A DNA stretch of 64,000 bases from the IMG/VR virus record IMGVR_UViG_3300032307_000705, positions 19,723-83,722 of that record; one strand, 5' to 3'. The notes below the pieces were generated by a model. The model did not search any database and was not told where the DNA came from. It saw only the letters and a program-made list of their open reading frames with translations. A program made the position numbers and the translations under genes. The DNA comes from a virus. The stretch's first letter is position 1. Every line of letters begins with the position of its first letter. Positions 35,550 to 44,258 of this stretch are shown piece after piece.

Positions 35550-35831
35550 ATGGTTGATGTTGAAATATACATGAATAACATCATTAAGTTTTTTAGGGAA
35601 AATCCTACTGACTTATTGAATCTGGTCCCCAAAGACAAGGAAGAATACTTTTACACAAAAATCAAAAAAGTGGCGATTGAAAATTATGAGAAGGGTGAGG
35701 ACGTAAGCCTCACCCAATCTCAATTAATTGATGTCTGCTCCGAAATTAATCAACCTGATAAACAGGTAGTTGAGGAAATTTCAAAAAATTTTATTCAAAA
35801 AACGAAATTTGGTTATCTTTTTTTGAATTGA
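35550..35831 (+). CDS. Conserved small phage protein
   Basis: 93 aa; a second ATG at 35571 (MNNIIKFFRENPTDLLNLVP) is an equally good start. The run FFRENPTDLLNLVPKDKEEY then FYTKIKKVAIENYEKGEDVS is familiar from conserved proteins of large phages. All helical, no motif of known function. Confidence 0.6.
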   Translation: MVDVEIYMNNIIKFFRENPTDLLNLVPKDKEEYFYTKIKKVAIENYEKGEDVSLTQSQLIDVCSEINQPDKQVVEEISKNFIQKTKFGYLFLN

Positions 35832-35832
35832 G

Positions 35833-35864
35833 TTTGGCGAATTAAATTTCTTATCATATCTTTG
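35833..35864 (+). promoter_or_regulatory. Strong Bacteroidota-type promoter
   Basis: TTTG (35833-35836), 20 nt, TATCTTTG (35857-35864). Both elements match the consensus exactly. Start site expected near 35871, upstream of ATG 35884. Confidence 0.75.
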
Positions 35865-35883
35865 AATTCTAAATCAATAAGAC

Positions 35884-36633
35884 ATGATAACGACAGACTA
35901 CCTCAAGAGAATCGCTCCCTCAGTGTTCACCACCTCTCCATCTCCAAAAATGTCGAACAAGTACACTTTTGTACCGACTTTGGATATTCTCGAAAACTTT
36001 GAGAATGAAGGATGGAAAGTATTCTCCGCTAAACAAAATGGTAGAGGAGATTACAATCAACATGAGTTAAGACTACGTAATGTGGAATTTCCACAGGTAG
36101 GAGATTCTTTGGTAGAGGCGATTATTAGAAACTCCCACAACGGAATGAGTACGTTCTCAGTAAGTGCTGGTCTTCATCGATTAGTTTGTTCCAATGGTTT
36201 AACAGTACCAACATCCCTTTCGGATAAAATTTCTGTTAAACACATGAAGTTTGACATGGGGACAGTGAGACAAATCACAGACCAATTTGCGGAAAGACTG
36301 CCAGTAATCCAAAGGTCTGTAGGTAAGATGGAGACCACATTCTTGGATGAAGAAAAAGTGGTTGACTTTGTCACCAAAGCCACCTCAATCCGTTGGGAAA
36401 GTGGGTCAATCCCTAAAATCAAATTTGAGGACTTCCTTCGTCCTATCAGACATGAGGATTCAGGAAGTTCAGTTTGGACTACGTTCAACGTAATTCAAGA
36501 GAAGTTTGTTCGAGGGGGTTTGAGATACCAATCCGAAAAAGGAAGATTCACTTCGATGAAAGAATTGAAAAACTTCCAATCCATCAACAAGATTAATACT
36601 AATCTTTGGGAGTTGGCTGAGTCTTATTGTTAA
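35884..36633 (+). CDS. DUF932 phage protein
   Basis: 249 aa. FVPTLDILENFENEGWKVFS, then SVSAGLHRLVCSNGLTVPT match the DUF932 (TIGR03299-like) family found in phages and plasmids: an N-terminal domain, a 'RxVCsNG' motif and a helical C-terminus. Family function is unknown. It is a self-contained transcription unit: consensus promoter upstream, terminator downstream. That suggests strong early expression. Confidence 0.75.
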   Translation: MITTDYLKRIAPSVFTTSPSPKMSNKYTFVPTLDILENFENEGWKVFSAKQNGRGDYNQHELRLRNVEFPQVGDSLVEAIIRNSHNGMSTFSVSAGLHRLVCSNGLTVPTSLSDKISVKHMKFDMGTVRQITDQFAERLPVIQRSVGKMETTFLDEEKVVDFVTKATSIRWESGSIPKIKFEDFLRPIRHEDSGSSVWTTFNVIQEKFVRGGLRYQSEKGRFTSMKELKNFQSINKINTNLWELAESYC

Positions 36634-36636
36634 TTA

Positions 36637-36667
36637 AATGGGGGGTTTATATCCCCCATTTTTTTTA
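36637..36667 (+). terminator. Rho-independent terminator
   Basis: AATGGGGG-gtttatat-CCCCCATT followed by seven T. Confidence 0.88.
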
Positions 36668-36680
36668 TTATAATTAAAAT

Positions 36681-38357
36681 ATGAAAGAAGAAATTTTCAA
36701 AGTTAGTTATGAGGCTTACACTACGATCGTATTCCACGACACCGTCCCGATTACCTTCCCACACTCAAGGAACAAATATTTTTTCGAGGACGAAAATGAG
36801 GCGGATATTTGGGACCAATTACTTTATGCAAATGATAGAGTAAACTTATCGAAAAAATCTGATGTTTATTTAGAGGATTTCGTTTCTAATGTTGAGGAGG
36901 ACTTTGTGTTACACTACGGAAATCCTTTAGCCAGAGTACTCAAATCTTATTTGATGATTCTGGTCGAACGTGATGGAGATAAGGTCTCTATGAAGGTCTT
37001 TAATGGGTTCAGGGAAAGAAGAGTTGGAAACAAGTGGTTCAAAGTTGCTCGGAGCGTGGACTATATTACCGTCAACACCAAAACTGGTGATGTATACTCA
37101 GGATTTCTACACAATTATCAAAATAAGAAGAAGGTACGGAAAAAACTTAACAAAAACTTTTTTTTGAATGAACCAATAGCACAAGTAATGTATACCATTA
37201 GAGACAAAGGGTGGTCATACTCACACAATAGTTCCGAGATTGCTAATGACGCGGTATCAAAATTCATGTATGAGATTGACGGTAGGGAAGAACCATACGA
37301 ATTCAACTTCGAAAAGAGATTATTCAAGTTCTATTTGGATAAAAAAAGAATAAGATACCCGAACAATTTCCGTTTGTATTCTTCTAAATTAGTTGGTCCA
37401 ATCTTTAGAAAGATACTCAAAAAGAATGACAATCGATTGGTGGACGCGTTTATGATACATAATGGACTGACTGGAAAGAAATTAAAAAAATGTCTTCATA
37501 GTTGTAAATCACTTAACTTGGACTTGTACTTGATAGCAAGAAAATTATTCGGTGATGATTGGATTAATCAGGATGATGATTTTATTTTACAAACTTTGAA
37601 TTCTGAATTCAACATCAAAGATAGGGATATTCCCGCTGAGTTTGTAAATGTAATTGGTAAAGATGAACTACGTAGGGTATTCAATCTATTCAAGAAAGTA
37701 TATTTTGAGGAAATGCTAGACACCTATACATTCATCGACCACATTGAAATTTACACCCAATTAAAAATGTATGGTGAAACTGATTTGAGGTGGATGAGTA
37801 ATGATGTGGATGTCTTTAGAAATGAACATTTGGATTGGTCGGATAAATTAACATTCTATAAAAATGGCCACTATGAAAGGATTTATCCCATCTATTCTTA
37901 CGAACATTTGGAACAACCATTGGGAGAGTATTACCCTGTATTATTGGATGATTCAACATCATATAATCAAGAAAGTTCAATTCAATCAAACTGTGTAAAA
38001 ACTTATATTGGTAAGTCGTCAAATATAATATTATCTTTGAGAAAGGGTTCAAGATATTCTGAGGAAAGGGCGACTATTGAATATCAGTTATATCGAGAAG
38101 ATGATAAGGTCAAATGTCGTAGAGTACAAAGTTTGGGGAAATACAATGGGAAATTATCAGATGAATGGACACACTGGCTATTGAAATTGGATTTGAAAAT
38201 GTTATATTACGTAAACGATGACAGATTTGAACCTGTAAAAATAACCAAAAAGTGTTACAATGGGGCTTTCTTTGAATCTGGTTCATATTGGGATGAGGAT
38301 GGTTTCTTGAAATGGACACATAAAACAATCGAGGGACCTCGTACATTAGACTTTTAA
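36681..38357 (+). CDS. PcfJ-like protein
   Basis: 558 aa. The C-terminal part (about residues 430-520) has QSNCVKTYIGKSSNIILSLR, then ERATIEYQLY, which fits the PcfJ/PcfJ-like domain (N-C-V-x-x-Y ... I-x-L-R ... T-I-E) known from conjugative plasmids and phages. The first 400 residues are helical and charged. PcfJ was found in a conjugation operon but its biochemical role is unknown. Transcribed after its own A-rich leader. The N-C-V motif echoes the W-C-T motif of the genes at 14818 and 34183. Confidence 0.7.
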   Translation: MKEEIFKVSYEAYTTIVFHDTVPITFPHSRNKYFFEDENEADIWDQLLYANDRVNLSKKSDVYLEDFVSNVEEDFVLHYGNPLARVLKSYLMILVERDGDKVSMKVFNGFRERRVGNKWFKVARSVDYITVNTKTGDVYSGFLHNYQNKKKVRKKLNKNFFLNEPIAQVMYTIRDKGWSYSHNSSEIANDAVSKFMYEIDGREEPYEFNFEKRLFKFYLDKKRIRYPNNFRLYSSKLVGPIFRKILKKNDNRLVDAFMIHNGLTGKKLKKCLHSCKSLNLDLYLIARKLFGDDWINQDDDFILQTLNSEFNIKDRDIPAEFVNVIGKDELRRVFNLFKKVYFEEMLDTYTFIDHIEIYTQLKMYGETDLRWMSNDVDVFRNEHLDWSDKLTFYKNGHYERIYPIYSYEHLEQPLGEYYPVLLDDSTSYNQESSIQSNCVKTYIGKSSNIILSLRKGSRYSEERATIEYQLYREDDKVKCRRVQSLGKYNGKLSDEWTHWLLKLDLKMLYYVNDDRFEPVKITKKCYNGAFFESGSYWDEDGFLKWTHKTIEGPRTLDF

Positions 38358-38362
38358 TTACT

Positions 38363-38701
38363 ATGATAAAAAAACCAAAATTTATAAAGAATAATGAAAA
38401 ATCTTTAGGAGTTTTTTCCAGTTTAAGATTGGATTTTCCTGGTCATTCTATTTATAAATTCATCGATAATAGAAGTTTAGAAGTCGTTTGGAGTGAGGCA
38501 TTCACAGGTATTATTAATGTAAAAACTGAATTCAATAAAAAAATTTATAAAACAAAACAGGGATTTTATTTATATTTATTGTTAGGTGAAGTTGAATCGA
38601 ATTTGATTGTCTATTACAATCAGAGCCAATACAGTGAACTAACAATTTTTATACAACAACTATTAAAACAATTTAACAATGACAAAACAACTAACAAGTG
38701 A
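38363..38701 (+). CDS. Hypothetical protein upstream of thioredoxin
   Basis: 112 aa, not recognised, with alternating strands (FYLYLLLGEVESNLIVYYNQ). Starts 5 nt after the PcfJ-like gene and overlaps the thioredoxin start by 23 nt, so it belongs to the same transcript. No functional evidence. Confidence 0.55.
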   Translation: MIKKPKFIKNNEKSLGVFSSLRLDFPGHSIYKFIDNRSLEVVWSEAFTGIINVKTEFNKKIYKTKQGFYLYLLLGEVESNLIVYYNQSQYSELTIFIQQLLKQFNNDKTTNK

Positions 38702-38996
38702 AGAACTAAAACAAAAAATTAACAACAAGGAAAACTTCGTCCTTGACCTATTTGCAACTTGGTGTGGACCGTGCAAAATAATGTTGGGGAACCTTGAAAA
38801 AGTTAATGAATCTTTAATTCAAAAAGGAACACCAAAATACAGTGTTTATAAATTTGACATTGAACAAGATATGGACCTTATGAAAGAGTGGAACGTTAGA
38901 GGAGTTCCGACGATTAAAATATTCGAGAATGGTGAGGAAACTTTCTCAAGACCAGGTGTGATGTCACCAGATCAACTTCTTAAATTATTAGATTAA
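38679..38996 (+). CDS. Thioredoxin
   Basis: 105 aa with FATWCGPCKIM (C29-G-P-C32) and the cis-Pro loop VRGVPTIKIF. This is a complete thioredoxin fold. It reduces disulphides and probably supplies electrons to phage or host ribonucleotide reductase. It starts inside the previous gene and is followed after 5 nt by a glutaredoxin. Confidence 0.9.
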   Translation: MTKQLTSEELKQKINNKENFVLDLFATWCGPCKIMLGNLEKVNESLIQKGTPKYSVYKFDIEQDMDLMKEWNVRGVPTIKIFENGEETFSRPGVMSPDQLLKLLD

Positions 38997-39001
38997 AGGT
39001 T

Positions 39002-39301
39002 ATGAAGGATCTGAATGTAATTGTCTATACTATGAAAGGATGTCCTTTTTGTGTCGACTTCAAAAAAATGTTGAAGGAAGAAGGAGTTGAATTTTTTGAT
39101 AGAGATATCGATGAGTATAAAGATGAGTACGACATTTTCAGTGAAATAACTGACAATGACATGATTCCAGCATTATTGATTATTGAAGGTAGTGGGAAGG
39201 ATTATAAATCCTTCCTATACACACCTGAAAAAAATTATAACGAGTTAACCGAGGCACTTCAAATAATCAATGAACATCGAAAGAATGTTGGGATTATTTA
39301 G
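39002..39301 (+). CDS. Glutaredoxin-like protein
   Basis: 99 aa. YTMKGCPFCVDF (C14-P-F-C17) at the N-terminus, then a fold of glutaredoxin length. The usual T-V-P cis-proline segment is modified (DNDMIPALLIIEG retains I-P). It would use glutathione or thioredoxin reductase to reduce target disulphides. Forms an operon with thioredoxin. Its end overlaps the convergent gene by 4 nt. Confidence 0.82.
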   Translation: MKDLNVIVYTMKGCPFCVDFKKMLKEEGVEFFDRDIDEYKDEYDIFSEITDNDMIPALLIIEGSGKDYKSFLYTPEKNYNELTEALQIINEHRKNVGII

Positions 39302-40044
39302 AAAATAATAAAGTCCTTATTTTTCTTTTTAATAAAAGAATATTCCTCAAGTGGATTTGTGAGTTCAATACTCCAATCCACTTTTTTCATTTCAGATGAT
39401 AACCAAGACATATCAAAATCGAACACATCTAAGATTGCCGATTTCAAAGTTTCATCTTCAGAGTTTTTGTCTACATTAAAGATTGATATGATATTATCAT
39501 TATCATCATCTTTATCCAAAGACAGATTAAAAATAATGGATGAATCTGTGTAGTTAGTTGGGATACTATAAAAAATATGTTTTCCGTAAAGATAGATAAG
39601 TCTTCCTTGACTCAATGAATAACCATGAGGAAATTCGGATGTAACAATTAATTCATCATCAGATACTTCTGATGGATAACAACTGAAATCAAATGATGAC
39701 TCACTTGATAAGAATTTTTCTATTTGGGTTTTATGATAAGAACAGTTTTCTGACTTATGTAAGATGAACTCCAAATTTTTTACTTTGGATAACTTACAAT
39801 CATATTCAATTAAATCTATTGTATGGGAGATTGGTGTCTCAGGTTCGTATTTTTCGTTAAACTCTTTTGTTATTGAACTGATATCCAAAATTTCTTTATG
39901 GGAGGTCTTACCTTTTATAATAATGAAATTTTTACAATCTACGACAGAGAAAATTGATTCTTCTGTGTTTGGGATTTTGGTTAGTAGATAGTCTGAAAAT
40001 AAATTTATTGTATAAACCCTGCTGTTAGTCTTCTTTAATATCAT
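39298..40044 (-). CDS. Conserved hypothetical protein
   Basis: 248 aa, alpha/beta, N-terminus VYTINLFSDYLLTKIPNTEE followed by NFIIIKGKTSHKEILDISSI. The opening is mildly like the first strand-helix of AdoMet synthetases (a G-K-T-S turn), but the ATP-binding residues are not identifiable, so I do not assign that function. Acidic C-terminal third. Convergent with glutaredoxin, tail-to-head with the acidic gene at 40102. Confidence 0.55.
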   Translation of the reverse strand: MILKKTNSRVYTINLFSDYLLTKIPNTEESIFSVVDCKNFIIIKGKTSHKEILDISSITKEFNEKYEPETPISHTIDLIEYDCKLSKVKNLEFILHKSENCSYHKTQIEKFLSSESSFDFSCYPSEVSDDELIVTSEFPHGYSLSQGRLIYLYGKHIFYSIPTNYTDSSIIFNLSLDKDDDNDNIISIFNVDKNSEDETLKSAILDVFDFDMSWLSSEMKKVDWSIELTNPLEEYSFIKKKNKDFIIF

Positions 40045-40101
40045 TTAATTAACTGATTTGTTGAATGATAATAAATTGTACTTACAAAAAGAATAGAATA
40101 A

Positions 40102-41097
40102 CTAGATGTAATCTGTGAAAATTTCATTGATATTATTTTTAACTTCACTAAAGTCAGGATAGTCTGGATAGTATGCTGTTAAACAATCTTGTTCATCTTG
40201 AACCATTGGTATGTAATCACCCCAATATTCTAATAATCCACGAGATCCTTGATTTTTGTTTGAAATTAAATAGTCCAAAATTATTTCGTCAAAGTTTGAT
40301 GCAACAGGAACTCTGAAACGTTGTGTCATGGTATCTTTTTTGAAACGGTGAGGTTTCGAATAATATTCACCATTACCATTTATATATTCTTGTAATTCAC
40401 TGAAAATTTTTCCGTAAAGTTCACTCTCATATGCTTGGCTGTAAGCACTATTGTGAATGGACTTTAGTTGGTCATCTAAGTCTTCAAGATAAGTATTCAA
40501 AAGGTAATTCATTGACTCTTCATCGTCTATGATAGTCTGTGCTGTTGTAGGATTATCAACTGTCACGTATTCTGGATGACCTTGTTCTTTAGCAATATCT
40601 TGTAGTTCAATAGTTTCAGTTTCTATTTTTTGACCTTTTAGATTTTCGACTACATATTCTCTAAGGTGTTTCATATTTTTTGGGGATAGTTCTTCAATAA
40701 CATCACTATAAACATTACCAGTTGTGTCGTAATCGAAGAAGTTATCGTATTCACCTGAAAGAATTTCCTTAATACTATCCATTGAAAGACCATTTCGGGA
40801 ACGGTCACAGAAAAAATTTGATAATTCAGACCTATCATCCAAATCCAAATAAATTGTACCGTTTTCGTCCATATCAACATCGGACAATTTATCTATGACA
40901 AATTCATGAAATCGTTTACGGTCTCGTCCATGAAGCCAAATTAACAATGAATTCTGTACTTCCGTGTTTTCAATATCGATTTGAGAAATCAATCCTCTCT
41001 TATCCAATACGGTAAAAAATGTGTTCCAGTCACCGAAAAAAAGTTCAGCGTCAAACTCACCATCATTGAAGTCGTCAATTATTTTTTGAAAATCCAT
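40102..41097 (-). CDS. Acidic hypothetical protein
   Basis: 331 aa from ATG 41097; the open frame extends upstream, but the TATTTATT motif 3 nt before this ATG decides the start. Strongly acidic with Asp/Glu spread throughout. No known domain. Its mirror neighbour at 41401 is similarly acidic. May be a virion or DNA-mimicking protein; neither is proven. Confidence 0.55.
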   Translation of the reverse strand: MDFQKIIDDFNDGEFDAELFFGDWNTFFTVLDKRGLISQIDIENTEVQNSLLIWLHGRDRKRFHEFVIDKLSDVDMDENGTIYLDLDDRSELSNFFCDRSRNGLSMDSIKEILSGEYDNFFDYDTTGNVYSDVIEELSPKNMKHLREYVVENLKGQKIETETIELQDIAKEQGHPEYVTVDNPTTAQTIIDDEESMNYLLNTYLEDLDDQLKSIHNSAYSQAYESELYGKIFSELQEYINGNGEYYSKPHRFKKDTMTQRFRVPVASNFDEIILDYLISNKNQGSRGLLEYWGDYIPMVQDEQDCLTAYYPDYPDFSEVKNNINEIFTDYI

Positions 41098-41100
41098 ATT

Positions 41101-41108
41101 AATAAATA
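41101..41108 (-). promoter_or_regulatory. Late-motif TATTTATT
   Basis: TATTTATT on the minus strand, 3 nt before the ATG at 41097. Confidence 0.5.
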
Positions 41109-41109
41109 C

Positions 41110-41134
41110 AAAAAAGGGACAAAAAATTGTCCCT
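41110..41134 (-). terminator. Rho-independent terminator, minus strand
   Basis: On the minus strand: GGGACAA-tttt-TTGTCCC followed by TTTTT. It ends the transcript of the small gene at 41159-41314. Confidence 0.75.
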
Positions 41135-41158
41135 CTCATAAATCCCTTACACTAAAAC

Positions 41159-41314
41159 TTAGTTAGAAGTTTTATTTACGTTGTAATACTTCTCCACAGT
41201 TTTTTTGATAGCCGCCTTAACACTCTCATTTTGTTGTTCTTTTACTAATTGAGTTGTTGTTGGTTGTTGAGCCTGAGGCTGAGGTTGATTATTGTTTTTG
41301 CATCCGCATCCCAT
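41159..41314 (-). CDS. Small Cys/Gln/Pro protein
   Basis: 51 aa, MGCGCKNNNQPQPQAQQPTT then a helix SVKAAIKKTVEKYYNVN. The MGCGCK start recurs in small proteins of Bacteroidota phages from memory. There is no signal peptide before the Cys pair, so it is unlikely to be a lipoprotein; metal or thiol chemistry is possible. Has its own late-type motif (TATTTATA at 41343-41350, minus strand, 28 nt upstream) and terminator, so is a single-gene unit. Confidence 0.65.
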   Translation of the reverse strand: MGCGCKNNNQPQPQAQQPTTTQLVKEQQNESVKAAIKKTVEKYYNVNKTSN

Positions 41315-41342
41315 AGTGATGATAATTTAATTTGTTTATGTC

Positions 41343-41350
41343 TATAAATA
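41343..41350 (-). promoter_or_regulatory. Late-motif TATTTATA
   Basis: ACTATTTATAGACA on the minus strand, the same 14-base string as before the structural gene at 9621. Confidence 0.5.
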
Positions 41351-41380
41351 GTTCCTTACTTTAATTATATTGCATAAAGA

Positions 41381-41388
41381 TATTTATT
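41381..41388 (+). promoter_or_regulatory. Late-motif TATTTATT
   Basis: TATTTATT 12 nt before ATG 41401. Confidence 0.5.
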
Positions 41389-41400
41389 AAATAAAAACTG

Positions 41401-42246
41401 ATGAATTTTTTAGAACAAAATGAATCCGCTGAAGATAGAACCAAATTATACATGGAAAATAATCCCTCACTAAAAACAAGAGCTAAACTTCTTTTGAGTT
41501 GGTTGAAAGATGTTGGGGATTTAGGTGAGGACGCTACATTGGAAGATATCATCTTCGTTGGAGATTACTACGATTTAGATAGATTCAGTGTTGAAGGTTC
41601 TGAATATGCGGTAGGTAGTGAATATGACACACATGCATCTGCTGAACAATATATCAAAGATATGATAGATTCCGAAGGGGTATCGGTATTTAATCAAGAT
41701 TTCCTAAAAAGTCACTTGGACATCAAAAGAGTCATGGAATACGCCCAAGATTATTATACTGAAGATGTTTATGATTACGCTGAAGGGTATTTCGATGATA
41801 CAGATAGGATGTTGTCATCTAAACAACAAGAACAAGTTGAAATTTTAACAAACAAACAAAAAAGATTAGAAAATGGAGTAAAACAATTTCAAAATTTTAT
41901 GGAGAAAGGGAATGAAGATTTTTATTCATCCAAAATATCTGAGTTTGAAGAATTAATTGATGATTATGTTTTAGAAATTTTGGAAATAAGATCTGATCCG
42001 CAAGGAGAATTCCCTGATGAATTAATTGATGATATGATTGAAACCAAATTACGTGAGGTTAAAGCCGACCCTTGGGAGTTTATAGGGAGTTTAGATTTAG
42101 ACTATGAACCATTTATAGATGTTGATAGTCTAATAGAAGAAGCGATAGACACGGACGGTTACGGACATTTCCTTGCGACCTACGATGGAGAAGCTCACGA
42201 GGTTTATGATGACAGAGACTTATTTTATATAATGAGAATTGATTAA
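41401..42246 (+). CDS. Acidic hypothetical protein
   Basis: 281 aa, rich in Asp/Glu/Tyr. N-terminus MNFLEQNES has an L-E-Q start that might be a minimal targeting peptide (F-L-E), but it lacks the basic helix of the other examples. A coiled coil lies at about 140-165 and acidic helices follow (DELIDDMIETKLREVKADPW). No known domain. Preceded by a late motif. Confidence 0.55.
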   Translation: MNFLEQNESAEDRTKLYMENNPSLKTRAKLLLSWLKDVGDLGEDATLEDIIFVGDYYDLDRFSVEGSEYAVGSEYDTHASAEQYIKDMIDSEGVSVFNQDFLKSHLDIKRVMEYAQDYYTEDVYDYAEGYFDDTDRMLSSKQQEQVEILTNKQKRLENGVKQFQNFMEKGNEDFYSSKISEFEELIDDYVLEILEIRSDPQGEFPDELIDDMIETKLREVKADPWEFIGSLDLDYEPFIDVDSLIEEAIDTDGYGHFLATYDGEAHEVYDDRDLFYIMRID

Positions 42247-42272
42247 TAGTTAATAACTATTATAATTTCCCT

Positions 42273-43052
42273 ATGGGTAGAAAGAAAAAAATATCATTCA
42301 AACTAAATCCCGAATGGATGTTCAAAGAGCCATTGGATTTCGAGTACAACAAATATACCTTGTTGGACTATCTTCAGAAATGTGACCAAAGTTTTGACAA
42401 GTTTGAGTTATACCCAAATTTTGTAGAATTATCATTACATTTAGCAAATGTTCAATCAATCTCAAAGGAGAATACACTTTTATTAACCAACAAGAAATTC
42501 GAATCTCCTGATGATGAAATACTTGTTAAAGAATTAACTCCAAAGAAACCAAGACAGTTAACCGAACAAGAAGAAAATGAATTAGACAAAACTCTGAGGT
42601 TTTCGGGGCCAAAACTATTTGACGCCTTCAACATTGCCAAATCAATATGGAACATCGCATTCGAATCTATTGATTTGTATTTACGAAAAAACAAAAACAA
42701 TTTAGTATCAAGTTTAGGATATATTTTTTTCTATCGAAAATCCGAAGAAAAGATGTATGTGTGGGAGTATGAAATTAAGTCTGACAAAAAGGATAAATCC
42801 ACAAACAGAACACATTTGAGTTTGATATCTGAGGGTGGAATTGATGAACGGACACTTACTGAAATTATTGATTCAAATTCAAAATGGAATCAAACCGAAT
42901 TTTACAAATCCTTACCAATATTCGAAATCAAATGTTCGCAGAATTTTCCATTCGAGGAAACGATGGTACCCATCATCAAAAGAAAAGTTATGTCTTACAT
43001 TTTTCAAGTTGTTAATTTCGAAAAAATTAATAACTTTGACTCTCAGAACTAA
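42273..43052 (+). CDS. Conserved phage protein of unknown function
   Basis: 259 aa. N-terminus GRKKKISFKLNPEWMFKEPL then DFEYNKYTLLDYLQKCDQSF is a pattern I recall from conserved proteins of large phages, often near DNA-metabolism genes. Helical with some strands; a basic segment GRKKK at the start. No catalytic motif. Followed after 18 nt by a chain of small genes. Confidence 0.6.
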   Translation: MGRKKKISFKLNPEWMFKEPLDFEYNKYTLLDYLQKCDQSFDKFELYPNFVELSLHLANVQSISKENTLLLTNKKFESPDDEILVKELTPKKPRQLTEQEENELDKTLRFSGPKLFDAFNIAKSIWNIAFESIDLYLRKNKNNLVSSLGYIFFYRKSEEKMYVWEYEIKSDKKDKSTNRTHLSLISEGGIDERTLTEIIDSNSKWNQTEFYKSLPIFEIKCSQNFPFEETMVPIIKRKVMSYIFQVVNFEKINNFDSQN

Positions 43053-43070
43053 CTTTATTATATTTTCAAA

Positions 43071-43253
43071 ATGAGCGTTAACAAGAGATGGGTAAAACTT
43101 GACCAGTGTGTCTCTGCCCTAAAAGAAGGAAGATTGAAAGAATACTACGGAAAAAGTGATATGTTGTATTTTGAGAATGATACTTGTTCTCTTATTTTTA
43201 ACTTGTATGTGGAGGGAAAAACTGATAAAGAAATATTGAATCTAATTAAATAA
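43071..43253 (+). CDS. Small hypothetical protein
   Basis: 60 aa. KRWVKLDQCVSALKEGRLKE then YYGKSDMLYFENDTCSLIFN, with a YVEGKTDKEILNLIK ending. Small alpha/beta protein with two Cys. Seen in related phages from memory. 2-nt gap to the next gene. Confidence 0.6.
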   Translation: MSVNKRWVKLDQCVSALKEGRLKEYYGKSDMLYFENDTCSLIFNLYVEGKTDKEILNLIK

Positions 43254-43255
43254 AA

Positions 43256-43477
43256 ATGAAAGTTATGAATAAAAATCTAATCAAAATGTTAAAGACCTCA
43301 GCGGAGGCAGATAAAGCAAAAGCACTATTAACTTTAGACTTGTTGGGTAATACTGGTGTAGGTATTGGTGACCACTCAACAAAAGACTTTTATGAGAATG
43401 CTGAAGAAGCTCTCCGTATGTTGGCAGATGCTGATGAACGACTTGAAACTATTGAACAATATTTTGGAAAAAATTAA
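43256..43477 (+). CDS. Small hypothetical helical protein
   Basis: 73 aa from ATG 43256; a second ATG follows at residue 4. KTSAEADKAKALLTLDLLGN then TGVGIGDHSTKDFYENAEEA: two helices around a G-x-G-D-H-S/T turn. Familiar as a conserved small phage protein; role unknown. Confidence 0.6.
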   Translation: MKVMNKNLIKMLKTSAEADKAKALLTLDLLGNTGVGIGDHSTKDFYENAEEALRMLADADERLETIEQYFGKN

Positions 43478-43601
43478 AAAAGGACTTAAAAAGATAGAAT
43501 GGTTCATTGATATCTATTTTGTTTGGATGTTGTATAGTCCAAGAAAATATGATAGATACAATGAATACATCGGAAAAAAGTGGGGTAAAAACAATGAGTA
43601 A
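43434..43601 (+). CDS. Possible small basic protein in overlapping frame
   Basis: 55 aa from ATG 43434. Its first 14 codons overlap the previous gene in another frame, but 43478-43593 has no other gene and reads IEWFIDIYFVWMLYSPRKYD then RYNEYIGKKWGK, which looks like real protein (aromatic helix, basic end). It ends 8 nt into the DUF3310 gene. Start uncertain. Confidence 0.45.
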   Translation: MNDLKLLNNILEKIKKGLKKIEWFIDIYFVWMLYSPRKYDRYNEYIGKKWGKNNE

Positions 43602-43818
43602 AGAAATGGTAAATCATCCTAACCATTATGGTGGTGAAGACAATACGTACGAGGTTATTAAAGTATGTGAGGCTTGGGAACTTGATAAAGATGCTTACCT
43701 ATTCAACGTGGTTAAATACGTTGCAAGGGCGGGTAAAAAAGACCAAACCAAAGAACTTGAAGACCTGAAGAAAGCAGCATTTTATTTGGACAGAAAAATC
43801 AAAAATTTAGAAAAATGA
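43594..43818 (+). CDS. DUF3310 protein
   Basis: 74 aa from ATG 43594; longer upstream frames are rejected because the family begins at NHPNHYGG. VNHPNHYGG, then YLFNVVKYVARAGKKDQTKE match DUF3310, common in phages and sometimes called nucleotide-kinase-like, though without a P-loop. Overlaps the APS-kinase-like gene by 4 nt. Confidence 0.8.
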   Translation: MSKEMVNHPNHYGGEDNTYEVIKVCEAWELDKDAYLFNVVKYVARAGKKDQTKELEDLKKAAFYLDRKIKNLEK

Positions 43819-44258
43819 TAATTTGGTTAACAGGACAACCTGGTTCGGGTAAGACAACTCTATGTAAACAAATGATGTTAAACATGGGTTCGGATGTATT
43901 TCATATTGATGGTGATGATTTGAGGGATTTATTTGATAATAAGGATTACTCTGAAGTTGGACGTAGAAAAAATATTGAACTTGCACAACAAATCTCAGAA
44001 TATCTTCATAATAAAGGTAAACACGTATTTGTTTCTTTGGTATCTCCATATAAAGACCAAAGAGATAAGTTCAAATTAAAGATGGAAGATAATCTTTTCG
44101 AAGTTTATCTTTATACAAGTGAGATTAGAGGAAGGGAAGATTACTTCGTAAATGAATATGAACCACCAACTGAAAAGTATCTCAGATTAGACACAACAAA
44201 CGATAGTGTTGAAGAATCAGTAAAAAAAGTTTTAGAGTATGCAAAAAATTCACGTTGA
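43815..44258 (+). CDS. Adenylylsulfate-kinase-like P-loop kinase
   Basis: 147 aa. P-loop LTGQPGSGKTTLCKQ (G7 to T14), then DVFHIDGDDLRDLF, a motif shared with CysC (V-x-x-x-D-G-D-x-x-R), and FVSLVSPYKDQRDKF matching the CysC 'x-x-S-P-Y/F' helix. It is shorter than bacterial CysC (about 200 aa) but keeps the core. It could phosphorylate adenylyl sulfate or another small nucleotide. Next gene is a nucleotidyltransferase, and the pair may act together on a modified nucleotide. Confidence 0.75.
   Translation: MIIWLTGQPGSGKTTLCKQMMLNMGSDVFHIDGDDLRDLFDNKDYSEVGRRKNIELAQQISEYLHNKGKHVFVSLVSPYKDQRDKFKLKMEDNLFEVYLYTSEIRGREDYFVNEYEPPTEKYLRLDTTNDSVEESVKKVLEYAKNSR

Noticed and set aside
39298-40044. AdoMet synthetase
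   Set aside because: Only a weak likeness in the first 50 residues; the ATP and methionine binding motifs are missing.
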